Notes: generated by a model from the sequence alone, not told the origin. A stretch of 6,987 nucleotides of DNA from an uncultured Ruminococcus sp. (GCA_902773265.1 CACYDZ010000126.1:1-6987); one strand, 5' to 3'; shown: positions 1-5,607, counted from the stretch's first letter. Made by a program: numbers and translations.

Positions 1-242
1 CTATCGAAACTGCCGAAAAGAAAAAATTAGGTTTTCCTGTTCCCACAAGGGTATGGCTCAGAGATGAACGCTATTATAATGTTGTCAAAGCCATGTTCAA
101 CAGTGAAACCGCTAAAAAGTTCTTTAAACCTGAGGTGATTACCGCTTTTCTTGATGAACATTTCAGCGGTAAAGAAGATAACAGCCGTAAAGTCTGGACA
201 ATCTATATTTTCCTTGTCTGGTACGAAATCTATTTCGGTTAA
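1..242 (+). CDS. asnB: Asparagine synthetase (glutamine-hydrolysing), C-terminal fragment
   Basis: Only the last 79 codons are in the window, read from base 3 and ending at TAA 240-242; the 5' part lies upstream. The fragment carries the hallmark end of the AsnB synthetase domain: KLGFPVPTRVWL, then YYNVV, a short helical stretch, and the closing NSRKVWTIYIFLVWYEIYF. The full enzyme (about 500-620 residues in the family) uses ATP, aspartate and glutamine to make asparagine in the cytoplasm. The N-terminal glutaminase domain and its catalytic Cys2 cannot be checked here. The gene converges on the glycosylase gene, with the hairpin-filled gap between them. The identification rests on recognising the conserved C-terminus. 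Some family members act in peptidoglycan or antibiotic amidation, but this tail is the standard biosynthetic type. Confidence 0.9.
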   Translation, partial: IETAEKKKLGFPVPTRVWLRDERYYNVVKAMFNSETAKKFFKPEVITAFLDEHFSGKEDNSRKVWTIYIFLVWYEIYFG

Positions 243-252
243 AAGGCGTTGC

Positions 253-299
253 CCGAACAAAAAAATCCGACAAAAACTTTTCCGGTTCACTTTGTTCGG
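253..299 (+). terminator. Stem-loop downstream of asnB, possible terminator
   Basis: CCGAACAAA (253-261) pairs perfectly with TTTGTTCGG (291-299), giving a 9-bp stem around a 29-base loop, 10 bases after the asnB stop. There is no T-run after the stem (ATAAATT follows), so it is not a classic intrinsic terminator. It may act with the further hairpins downstream, or serve as an RNA 3'-end stabiliser. Confidence 0.35.
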
Positions 300-343
300 A
301 TAAATTATCTGACTTTCAGCTATGACAATCAAAAGTTTTTTGT

Positions 344-461
344 CCACTTTTTTTCAAAAAAGTGGCGGTTTCCAAAGGCGGGAGCCTTTGGGCAGGATTT
401 TTAAGGGCGGCAGCCCTTAAATGGATAAAATTCAAAACAAAATTTGCGTACGCAAATTTTG
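344..461. repeat. Cluster of four short palindromes between convergent genes
   Basis: Four perfect hairpins lie head to tail. The first is CCACTTTTTT/AAAAAAGTGG (344-353/356-365). The second is CCAAAGGC/GCCTTTGG (372-379/384-391, loop GGGA). The third is TTTAAGGGC/GCCCTTAAA (400-408/413-421, loop GGCA). The fourth is a 24-base palindrome (438-461) centred on TTTGCGTACGCAAA. No open reading frame of note and no ribosome site accompanies them. From memory, blocks of this type recur between genes in Ruminococcus-like genomes, so I call it an intergenic palindromic repeat block. Whether it is dispersed in this genome cannot be told from one window, although a close relative of the third hairpin occurs at the end of trmD (5516-5536). 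Confidence 0.7.
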
Positions 462-468
462 ACAATTT

Positions 469-521
469 AACATCAATAACCACCACTCTGATTATTCATC
501 AGAAAGGTGGTTATTGATGTT
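469..521 (-). terminator. Large two-tier hairpin at the end of the DNA glycosylase gene
   Basis: AACATCAATAACCACC (469-484) is perfectly complementary to GGTGGTTATTGATGTT (506-521). Inside this 16-bp stem, after a 2x2 internal loop, TCTGAT (487-492) pairs with ATCAGA (498-503) around a 5-base loop. The hairpin touches the glycosylase stop codon (TAA, 524-522) with no gap. On the minus strand it is followed by AAATTG, not a T-run. On the plus strand it is followed by a short TTTT, counting the last two stem bases. It probably marks the 3' end of one or both convergent transcripts, either as a terminator or as an exonuclease barrier. Confidence 0.65.
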
Positions 522-1355
522 TTATGGAAACAATTCCTTATTTACACGGCTGTAATAATAGATATACTGCTGGATAATCCCTGCATTTCTTCCAAAACTT
601 TCTGCTGTCATATTCGGAAAAAGTGTGGTCATTGCTCTTTTTATCCATACATCAGTCGGAAAACACGCTTTCTTCCCCATACCGTAAAGCATCGTACAAT
701 CTGCAACTTTCTTCCCTACACCTTTGATTTTCATCAATTCTGTTCTTGCGGTATCTGTCGTCATCTTGCTGATTTTGTCTAAGTCAATTTCACCGCCTGC
801 CACTTTCTGACAAGCGTCCACTATGTATTTTGCCCGAAATCCACTGCGTAAAACAGCAAGGTCATCAACCGTATATTGACTGAGTGTCTTTGCACCGGGA
901 AAAGTATAATTACCATCTGCTGTCTTTTCTCCGAAATTTTCACAAAGTCTGCGGACAATTCCCGTTATTCTGGGAATATTATTGTTCTGCGAAATGATAA
1001 ACGAACATAAGGTTTCCCAACTGTCCTGTTTTAAAATCCTTATGCCGGACGAAAACTGCTGTATCTCATCAAGCAACGGACTTACTCTGGCAATATCTTT
1101 TCTGACTGTATCGTAATCCGTCTGCAAATCAAAATAATTATACCAGATATTTTCAAAATCTTCTTTAGAACAGTGAAATTTTAATTGGTCATTCTGCTGA
1201 CAAATTGTCAGTGTTTTACCGTAGGCTATACCATAGTAAGTATTTTCGCCTATTCTCTGCCAACGGAAACATTGTCCACATTCCAAAGTCTGTTTCAAAT
1301 CAAATGATGTAATGTCTTTTATCATAACAAGATTGTCCTTATATTCTGTTCTCAT
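522..1355 (-). CDS. OGG1-type 8-oxoguanine DNA glycosylase/AP lyase (HhH-GPD superfamily)
   Basis: This 277-residue base-excision repair enzyme is predicted to cut damaged purines, probably 8-oxoguanine, out of DNA and then nick the strand. An OGG N-terminal domain (about 5-110) contains ECGQCFRW (25-32); its Gly27 matches the human OGG1 glycine that reads 8-oxoG. The helix-hairpin-helix/GPD domain (about 112-275) contains SQNNNIPRI (122-130), the counterpart of human SSNNNIARI, and the hairpin KGVGKKVADC (211-220). Lys216 is the Schiff-base lysine, Cys220 matches human Cys253, and Asp235 in FPTDVW is the catalytic aspartate. The start is ATG 1355, preceded by GGAGAG seven bases upstream; an in-frame TTG at 1370 overlaps that ribosome site and is rejected. 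It is a single-gene unit divergent from the glycosyltransferase. Automated pipelines may call it DNA-3-methyladenine glycosylase 2, but the OGG-specific residues argue for 8-oxoG. Confidence 0.9.
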   Translation of the reverse strand: MRTEYKDNLVMIKDITSFDLKQTLECGQCFRWQRIGENTYYGIAYGKTLTICQQNDQLKFHCSKEDFENIWYNYFDLQTDYDTVRKDIARVSPLLDEIQQFSSGIRILKQDSWETLCSFIISQNNNIPRITGIVRRLCENFGEKTADGNYTFPGAKTLSQYTVDDLAVLRSGFRAKYIVDACQKVAGGEIDLDKISKMTTDTARTELMKIKGVGKKVADCTMLYGMGKKACFPTDVWIKRAMTTLFPNMTAESFGRNAGIIQQYIYYYSRVNKELFP

Positions 1356-1398
1356 CGTGAAACTCTCCAAAAAATAAAATCTGAAATTATTGTAAAAT

Positions 1399-1407
1399 AA
1401 TATACCA
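1399..1407 (-). promoter_or_regulatory. Candidate extended -10 promoter for the DNA glycosylase
   Basis: On the minus strand TGG-TATATT (1407 to 1399) fits an extended -10 element (TGn-TATAAT, one mismatch). It would start RNA near 1392, about 37 bases before the ATG. No good -35 box is seen at 16-18 bases, which extended -10 promoters can tolerate. The gap is very AT-rich, so chance matches are likely. Confidence 0.35.
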
Positions 1408-1422
1408 TATTCTTTGAATTTA

Positions 1423-1431
1423 TGCTACAAT
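1423..1431 (+). promoter_or_regulatory. Candidate extended -10 promoter for the glycosyltransferase group
   Basis: TGC-TACAAT (1423-1431) fits an extended -10 element with one mismatch in the hexamer. It gives a start near 1438 and a leader of about 37 bases before ATG 1475. An alternative is TTGAAT (1414-1419) with TTATAT (1435-1440), but that spacer is only 15 bases. No operator-like repeat is evident. Confidence 0.4.
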
Positions 1432-1474
1432 AACTTATATCAACAAAATCATTTGTAACAGGAAAGGATTTGCC

Positions 1475-2251
1475 ATGATACCTAAGATTATTCATTACTG
1501 TTGGTTCGGCAACGGTGAAAAAAACGATGTTATCAAAAAATGTATCGAAAGCTGGAAAGTAAATTGCCCTGATTATGAAATCATGGAATGGAATGAAAGC
1601 AATTTTGATGTCAATGCCTATGCCTTTACCAAAGAAGCCTATGAAAATAAAAAATGGGCATTTGTATCTGATGTTGCCAGACTGGAAGCATTGATACAAT
1701 ACGGCGGTTTTTACCTGGATACAGATGTGGAAATCCTGCAAAAAGATATTTTTGATAAATACCGTCAATATCAGAATGTATTTGCCTTTGAAACGGAAAG
1801 ACGTATCAATACGGGATTGTTTTATGGCTGTGAAAGAAATACAGCTATCCTGCATGATTTTTTGCAATGCTATGAAAGTATGACATTCAAGGGCGGTTTT
1901 ACACAAATCAATACTACTTTAAATATGCCTGTACTGGAAAAATATTATCCTGAACTTATCTGGAATAATCAGACACAAATTCTTTCAGGAACTTGTTTTC
2001 TTGGTATGAATGAGTACGGAAAAATTATGAAACATTACGCTATGCACTCATGGCTGGATAATAAGACCGCATTTAAAATCGGTAAAGAAACCAGATTAAA
2101 AAAAGCATTGCGAAATCCGAAAATTTACGCTTTCCTTAAAAAACATTTCGGTAACAGAGCTGTCAATGTCTATGAATTTTTCAGTTACGATTTACTGGAT
2201 ATGGGAGTATGGTATTTTATCAGACGAAAGTTCAATAAAAAGAAAAAATAG
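1475..2251 (+). CDS. GT32-type (OCH1-like, DXD motif) glycosyltransferase
   Basis: This 258-residue protein has the fold signature of sugar transferases that use nucleotide-sugar donors with a divalent metal. The N-terminus MIPKIIHYCWFG is typical of the Gly_transf_sug family (yeast OCH1, bacterial capsule and LPS transferases, and distantly the clostridial glucosylating toxins). The core SDVARLEALIQYGG (65-78) leads into YLDTDVE (80-86), where Asp82-Thr83-Asp84 is the DXD metal and nucleotide-sugar site. His191 in MHSW lies where the family has a conserved histidine. There is no signal peptide or membrane helix; the C-terminus is strongly basic (RRKFNKKKK). AGGAAAGGA lies six bases before ATG 1475. 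The donor and acceptor sugars cannot be inferred, and no polysaccharide cluster surrounds the gene, only a PAP2 phosphatase two genes on. A cell-envelope or exopolysaccharide role is a guess. Confidence 0.87.
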   Translation: MIPKIIHYCWFGNGEKNDVIKKCIESWKVNCPDYEIMEWNESNFDVNAYAFTKEAYENKKWAFVSDVARLEALIQYGGFYLDTDVEILQKDIFDKYRQYQNVFAFETERRINTGLFYGCERNTAILHDFLQCYESMTFKGGFTQINTTLNMPVLEKYYPELIWNNQTQILSGTCFLGMNEYGKIMKHYAMHSWLDNKTAFKIGKETRLKKALRNPKIYAFLKKHFGNRAVNVYEFFSYDLLDMGVWYFIRRKFNKKKK

Positions 2252-2343
2252 ATTTTTGCCTGAATGGTTGAAAAACAAGTAATTATAGTTGCTTTTCTAT
2301 CATTAACAATGATTAATGACTAATTTTAAGGAAGTGATAATCC

Positions 2344-3051
2344 ATGAAAGAAAATCTTGTAACAATTCCTATCAACGATGTATTTGCTCCGAAATGTGGC
2401 TGTCCGATATGTCGTATGGAGGCAATGCTGGAACAAAATTCCGTCATCTATATCACAGGTGCAGCAATGATGGAACCTGATATTCGTGTAGACACCAATA
2501 ATATGGGATTTTGCTACCGTCATTTTTACATGATGGCACATATGGGAAAGCGTCTGCCGAATGCTCTTATTCTGGAAACTCATCTGGAAAAAATTATGAA
2601 GGAATTAATCCCCGAAAATGTCAAAGGAAAACCCGATAAAAAGAAAATTGCCAGACTGGAAGAATTACAGAACAGCTGTTATGTCTGTAACAAAATGAAG
2701 TGGGGTATGCAGCATCTCATGGAAAGTATTTTCATGACATGGGAAAAAGACCCTGATTTCCGCCGACTGTATGCCGAACAGGAATTTATCTGTATGAAAC
2801 ATTACACCATGCTGATAAAGAACTGTACAGCTAAAGGCGGTATCAGTTCCAAAAATGTACAGGAATTTTATCAGGTCACCTCAAAACTGGCGGGGGGATA
2901 TCTGGCAAGCCTGAAAGCTGATATCACCCATTTTTGCAGTATGTTTGATTACCGTGCCAGTGGTCAGGGCTGGGGAAATTCCAAAGACGCTATCGAACGC
3001 AGTGTAGAATTTCTCACATCAGAAAAGATTACCGATACTGCTCCGGAATAA
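2344..3051 (+). CDS. Cys/His-rich protein, probable DUF6062 family, function unknown
   Basis: This 235-residue cytoplasmic protein has no signal peptide or membrane helix. The N-terminus (IPINDVF, CPIC, AMMEPDIR, GFCYRHF) matches my memory of DUF6062 proteins of clostridia, which have no established function. Two halves repeat one pattern. Half 1 has Cys20-x2-Cys23, then 33 residues, then Cys57-x2-His60. Half 2 has Cys112-x2-Cys115, then 34 residues, then Cys150-x2-His153. This suggests two zinc-binding or redox-active modules (inference). The segment between them (about 80-108) is rich in Lys/Glu and probably helical. TAAGGAAGTGAT upstream is one base from the full anti-Shine-Dalgarno complement, which supports ATG 2344. 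The gene sits 92 bp after the glycosyltransferase and 19 bp before the PAP2 gene, so it probably shares an mRNA with the latter. Confidence 0.8.
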   Translation: MKENLVTIPINDVFAPKCGCPICRMEAMLEQNSVIYITGAAMMEPDIRVDTNNMGFCYRHFYMMAHMGKRLPNALILETHLEKIMKELIPENVKGKPDKKKIARLEELQNSCYVCNKMKWGMQHLMESIFMTWEKDPDFRRLYAEQEFICMKHYTMLIKNCTAKGGISSKNVQEFYQVTSKLAGGYLASLKADITHFCSMFDYRASGQGWGNSKDAIERSVEFLTSEKITDTAPE

Positions 3052-3070
3052 TGTAGTCGAGGCGATATTT

Positions 3071-3619
3071 ATGTTGCAACACATTCAGGAAATTGACGAT
3101 TTCGTTCTGGATTGGATAGGTCGTTTACACACACCCATACTCAACAAACTGATGATACTGTTTTCCTTGCTGGGGTCAAAAGGAGTGGTCTGGTTTGCCA
3201 TAAGTATACCGTGTCTGTTCGATGACGACAGGATTATTATGGGGGTCGGCTTTATTGTCGCAATAGGGCTGACTACCGCTGTCGGGGAAGGAATTATCAA
3301 ACACGCTGTCGGACGGATACGCCCCTGTCACAAACTGGAATACAGCGACTTGCTCACCAGACGACCTGATTATTATTCTTTCCCCTCCGGACATACTGCC
3401 TCATCATTTTCTGTATTTGCGGTAGCTTTCTGGTGTTGCAGTACCACTACATGGATAGGTATTCTTCTTCTGGCAACACTTATTGGCTTTTCCCGTATTT
3501 ATCTCAGGGTACACTATCTCACTGATGTCCTTTGCGGAATTATTCTTGGGATTTTCTGCGGAAGCGTTTCAGTGCTGATTATGAACCGACTGGTACAATT
3601 TGCCATGCGTCATTCCTGA
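3071..3619 (+). CDS. PAP2-family membrane phosphatase (lipid-phosphate phosphatase type)
   Basis: This 182-residue integral membrane protein carries the complete PAP2 active site in three motifs. They are KX6RP (Lys77 to Arg84-Pro85), PSGH (105-108, with His108 the acid/base) and SRX5H (Ser141-Arg142 to His148, the phospho-accepting nucleophile), followed by Asp152. Hydrophobic stretches at about 26-50, 55-72, 111-122, 127-140 and 153-171 give roughly five membrane helices. Family members remove phosphate from undecaprenyl diphosphate (recycling the cell-wall carrier) or from phosphatidate or phosphatidylglycerol phosphate; the sequence alone does not choose between them. The short single-domain form fits a BcrC/PgpB-like enzyme. 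It starts 19 bp after the DUF6062-like gene, with GAGGCGAT as a modest ribosome site. No terminator with a T-run is seen just after it; the next hairpin (3698-3726) belongs to the convergent HPr gene. Confidence 0.88.
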   Translation: MLQHIQEIDDFVLDWIGRLHTPILNKLMILFSLLGSKGVVWFAISIPCLFDDDRIIMGVGFIVAIGLTTAVGEGIIKHAVGRIRPCHKLEYSDLLTRRPDYYSFPSGHTASSFSVFAVAFWCCSTTTWIGILLLATLIGFSRIYLRVHYLTDVLCGIILGIFCGSVSVLIMNRLVQFAMRHS

Positions 3620-3697
3620 AAAACCATCTGACAATCCCTCAAAAAGTAAACGAAAAAGTGGGCGAAATTTTACAGCCACAGTCTCTTAACAACAAAA

Positions 3698-3726
3698 AAA
3701 CTCTCCTACAAAACGCAGGAGAGTTT
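3698..3726 (-). terminator. Intrinsic terminator of the HPr gene
   Basis: AAACTCTCCT (3698-3707) pairs perfectly with AGGAGAGTTT (3717-3726) around a 9-base loop. On the minus strand the stem runs directly into a stretch of seven T (plus-strand A 3694-3700, three of them inside the stem), 29 bases after the HPr stop. This is a textbook rho-independent terminator. It may also slow plus-strand transcripts from the PAP2 gene, but no long T-run follows on that side. Confidence 0.85.
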
Positions 3727-3755
3727 CTTACCGTTACCAATCAAAGAATGTGTTA

Positions 3756-4019
3756 TCAGTCAACAAAGCCTGATTCAATCAATCTGACAAGACTGTCAAC
3801 AGCTGCTGCTTCATCATTACCATCGGCAATAATCTTGATAGTCGTACCGCCAACAATACCAAGTGAAAGTACACCCAACAGACTTTTTGCATTAACTCTT
3901 CTTTCGTCCTTTTCTACCCAGATGGTGGAGCGGAACTCATTGGCTTTCTGAATAAAGAATGTTGCCGGACGGGCGTGTAAACCAACCTGATTCTGAACTT
4001 CTACTTCTCTTAAAAACAT
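3756..4019 (-). CDS. ptsH: HPr family phosphocarrier protein
   Basis: This 87-residue protein has the usual HPr length. His15 lies in GLHARPA (13-19), the site phosphorylated by PEP-dependent enzyme I and passed to sugar-specific EIIA. Ser46 lies in VNAKSLLGVLSLGI (42-55), the site that HPr kinase/phosphorylase modifies in Firmicutes so that HPr can act with CcpA in catabolite repression. With His15 present it is a genuine phosphocarrier, unlike Crh. ATG 4019 is chosen because GAGGG lies six bases upstream; the longer GTG start at 4034 would put the ribosome site inside the gene. It is transcribed alone from a strong promoter (4072-4099) and ends at a clear terminator. No enzyme I or EII gene is nearby, so the HPr could be mainly regulatory; that is inference. 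Confidence 0.93.
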   Translation of the reverse strand: MFLREVEVQNQVGLHARPATFFIQKANEFRSTIWVEKDERRVNAKSLLGVLSLGIVGGTTIKIIADGNDEAAAVDSLVRLIESGFVD

Positions 4020-4071
4020 AACAATCCCTCGCACTCCATAAAATTTAGATAATGTGTAAATCGGTAAGGAT

Positions 4072-4099
4072 ATTATAACACATTACGGAAAGCCGTCAA
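4072..4099 (-). promoter_or_regulatory. Strong sigma-A-type promoter of the HPr gene
   Basis: On the minus strand TTGACG (4099-4094), a 16-base spacer, then TGT-TATAAT (4080-4072): five of six -35 bases, a perfect -10 and an extended -10 TG. RNA would start near 4065, leaving a leader of about 45 bases before ATG 4019. No cre-like operator was recognised by eye. Confidence 0.8.
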
Positions 4100-4237
4100 T
4101 AAATTTCCATAAAGTTTAGCTTAAATTTCATTATTTTTTTTATACATAATAGGTAATTTGTGCAATTTAGCTATTGACTTATGAAAAAACAGACATTCAA
4201 AAATAGATAGACTTTTATTTATTCTAAAATAGAAACG

Positions 4238-4266
4238 TTGAAAATCCATAACAGATGTGGTAAAAT
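4238..4266 (+). promoter_or_regulatory. Sigma-A-type promoter of rimM-trmD
   Basis: TTGAAA (4238-4243), a 17-base spacer and TAAAAT (4261-4266), with TGG just before the -10 (extended -10). Transcription would begin near 4273, giving a short leader of about 30 bases that holds GAAAGGG before ATG 4303. This makes rimM the first gene of its operon here. It also leaves no room for a long leader regulator. Confidence 0.75.
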
Positions 4267-4302
4267 GGCAGAAAACAAAAATTTGTACGAAAGGGTAACA
4301 CA

Positions 4303-4812
4303 ATGAAACAGTATCTTGAAACAGGAAAAATCGTCGGAACACACGGTATCAAAGGAGAAATGCGGGTAGAATGTTGGTGTGACAGTCCACAGTTTTTTTG
4401 TCAGCTGAAAAAAGTATATCTTCATAATGGAAACCGTATGCTTGAAGTGAAGTCACGAGTACACAAACATATCGCTATCATGAAAGCAAAAGGTATCGAC
4501 AGCATTGAAGATGCAGAAAAACTTCGCAATCAAGTTCTTTACATGAACAGAAATGATGTTATACTGGAAGAAGGAACTTATTTCATTCAGGATATTATTG
4601 GTCTGTGTGTATACGATGCGGACAGTAATCAACTGTACGGAAAAGTCACCGATGTGATGCAGACAGGGGCAAATGATGTTTACCAGATTACCAACGATGA
4701 CGGTAAAGATTATCTGATACCTGTGATTGATGAAGTGGTTATGTCTGTTGAACCTGAAAATGGAAAAATACTTATCTGCCCTTTGAAAGGAATTTTTGAT
4801 GATGAGGATTGA
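4303..4812 (+). CDS. rimM: 16S rRNA processing/ribosome maturation factor RimM
   Basis: This 169-residue protein has the usual family length. RimM binds ribosomal protein S19 in the 30S head and helps late 16S rRNA processing and 30S assembly. The N-terminal beta-barrel (about 4-85) starts with the signature GKIVGTHGIKGEMRV (8-22). The C-terminal PRC-barrel (about 92-165) contains GTYFIQDIIG (91-100), TGANDVYQI (121-129), YLIPVIDEVV (137-146) and the closing ILICPLKGIF (156-165). GAAAGGG stands seven bases before ATG 4303. Its stop (TGA 4810-4812) overlaps the trmD start by 11 bases, which points to translational coupling. In most bacteria rimM sits in rpsP-(KH protein)-rimM-trmD-rplS; here the upstream neighbour is the divergent HPr gene. 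Confidence 0.96.
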   Translation: MKQYLETGKIVGTHGIKGEMRVECWCDSPQFFCQLKKVYLHNGNRMLEVKSRVHKHIAIMKAKGIDSIEDAEKLRNQVLYMNRNDVILEEGTYFIQDIIGLCVYDADSNQLYGKVTDVMQTGANDVYQITNDDGKDYLIPVIDEVVMSVEPENGKILICPLKGIFDDED

Positions 4813-5536
4813 TATTATCACACTTTTTCCTGAAATGTGTCAGAGTGTTCTGAAAGAGAGCATTATAGGAAGAGCGGTAAAGAAAGGTGCTGTTGAAATT
4901 GTCTGCCACCAACTGAGAGAGTACGCATTTGACAAACACCGCAAAGTTGATGATACCCCTTACGGTGGCGGTATGGGTATGGTGATGAAATGTGAACCCA
5001 TTGCTCTTTGCTTTGAGGATATCTGTCAACAGCTAGGGAAAAAGCCTCATTTTATCTATATGTCACCTATAGGACAAACATTGACACAGGATAAGGTCAG
5101 GTCTTTATCTTTATCATATGAAAATATCTGTCTTCTGTGCGGACATTATGAGGGTGTAGACCAGCGTGTTATTGATTTATTGACAGATGAAATCATATCC
5201 GTAGGTGATTATGTATTGACAGGTGGCGAACTGCCTGCATTAGTACTGACTGACGCCATATGCCGAATGTTACCGAATGTTCTTTCCTCTGACGAATGTT
5301 TTACAGATGAAAGTCATTATAACGGTCTTTTAGAATATCCACAATATACCAAACCTGCGGTATGGCGTGATAAAGAAGTTCCCGAAGTGTTACTGTCGGG
5401 GCATCATGAAAATGTGGAAAAATGGCGAAAATACCAGTCCCTGACCAGAACTGCTACTTTACGCCCCGATATGTTTGCGTGCTATCGACTTTCCAAAGAC
5501 GAAGAAAAACTGTTGTTAAAGGGCAAAGCCCTTTAA
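4802..5536 (+). CDS. trmD: tRNA (guanine(37)-N1)-methyltransferase TrmD
   Basis: This essential SPOUT-class enzyme transfers methyl from S-adenosylmethionine to N1 of G37 next to the anticodon, which prevents +1 frameshifts. The protein has 244 residues. Motifs in order: MRIDIITLFPEM (1-12), DDTPYGGGMGM (50-60), SPIGQTLTQ (88-96), LCGHYEGVDQR (112-122) and SVGDYVLTGGELPA (133-146). The last three form the trefoil-knot SAM pocket. Arg155 is in the DAICRMLP helix, followed by NGLLEYPQYTKPAVW (174-188) and LLSGHHENVEKWR (197-209). Three in-frame starts (TTG 4796, ATG 4799, ATG 4802) follow AAAGGA; ATG 4802 matches the family N-terminus, though 4799 is better spaced. The last residues, LKGKAL, and the stop are encoded by a perfect palindrome (5516-5536). 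No rplS follows. Confidence 0.96.
   Translation: MRIDIITLFPEMCQSVLKESIIGRAVKKGAVEIVCHQLREYAFDKHRKVDDTPYGGGMGMVMKCEPIALCFEDICQQLGKKPHFIYMSPIGQTLTQDKVRSLSLSYENICLLCGHYEGVDQRVIDLLTDEIISVGDYVLTGGELPALVLTDAICRMLPNVLSSDECFTDESHYNGLLEYPQYTKPAVWRDKEVPEVLLSGHHENVEKWRKYQSLTRTATLRPDMFACYRLSKDEEKLLLKGKAL
5516..5536 (+). repeat. Palindrome forming the last codons and stop of trmD
   Basis: TTAAAGGGC (5516-5524), loop AAA, then GCCCTTTAA (5528-5536): a perfect 9-bp stem that encodes the final residues (LKGKAL) and contains the TAA stop. Its core, AAGGGC...GCCCTT, is the same as the hairpin at 400-421, which hints at one repeat family. No T-run follows, so it is not a terminator by itself. Confidence 0.7.
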
Positions 5537-5540
5537 CCTA

Positions 5541-5606
5541 AATGGGCAATTCATCCCACCTTAGAGGTGGGATGAATTGCCCATCAGCCGTAAAGCTGAC
5601 TTTTTT
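5541..5606 (+). terminator. Double hairpin and T-tract ending the rimM-trmD transcript
   Basis: The first hairpin has arms ATGGGCAATTCATCCCACC (5542-5560) and its exact complement (5566-5584). One more T-A pair (5561/5565) makes 20 perfect pairs around a 3-base loop. It is followed at once by a smaller hairpin, TCAGC (5584-5588)/GCTGA (5595-5599), one C, and six T (5601-5606). The second unit is the classic terminator; the first is far longer than termination needs and starts five bases after the trmD stop. The two cannot both use T5584. Confidence 0.75.
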
Positions 5607-5607
5607 C

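Noticed and set aside
27..347. Minus-strand frame of 106 codons at the left end
   Set aside because: It overlaps the clearly real asnB C-terminus on the other strand, lacks a ribosome site and resembles no family.
344..521. CRISPR array
   Set aside because: The palindromes differ from one another and there are no equal spacers; no cas genes are present.
1352..1906. Minus-strand frame of 184 codons
   Set aside because: It is antisense to the glycosyltransferase and crosses into the divergent promoter gap; composition is typical of a shadow frame.
2299..2313. ATCATT/AATGAT mini inverted repeat before the DUF6062-like gene
   Set aside because: A 6-bp AT-only stem in AT-rich DNA is expected by chance, and it has no promoter placed to make it an operator.
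3532..3951. Plus-strand frame of 139 codons after the PAP2 gene
   Set aside because: It overlaps the PAP2 end in another frame, runs through the HPr terminator and is antisense to HPr.
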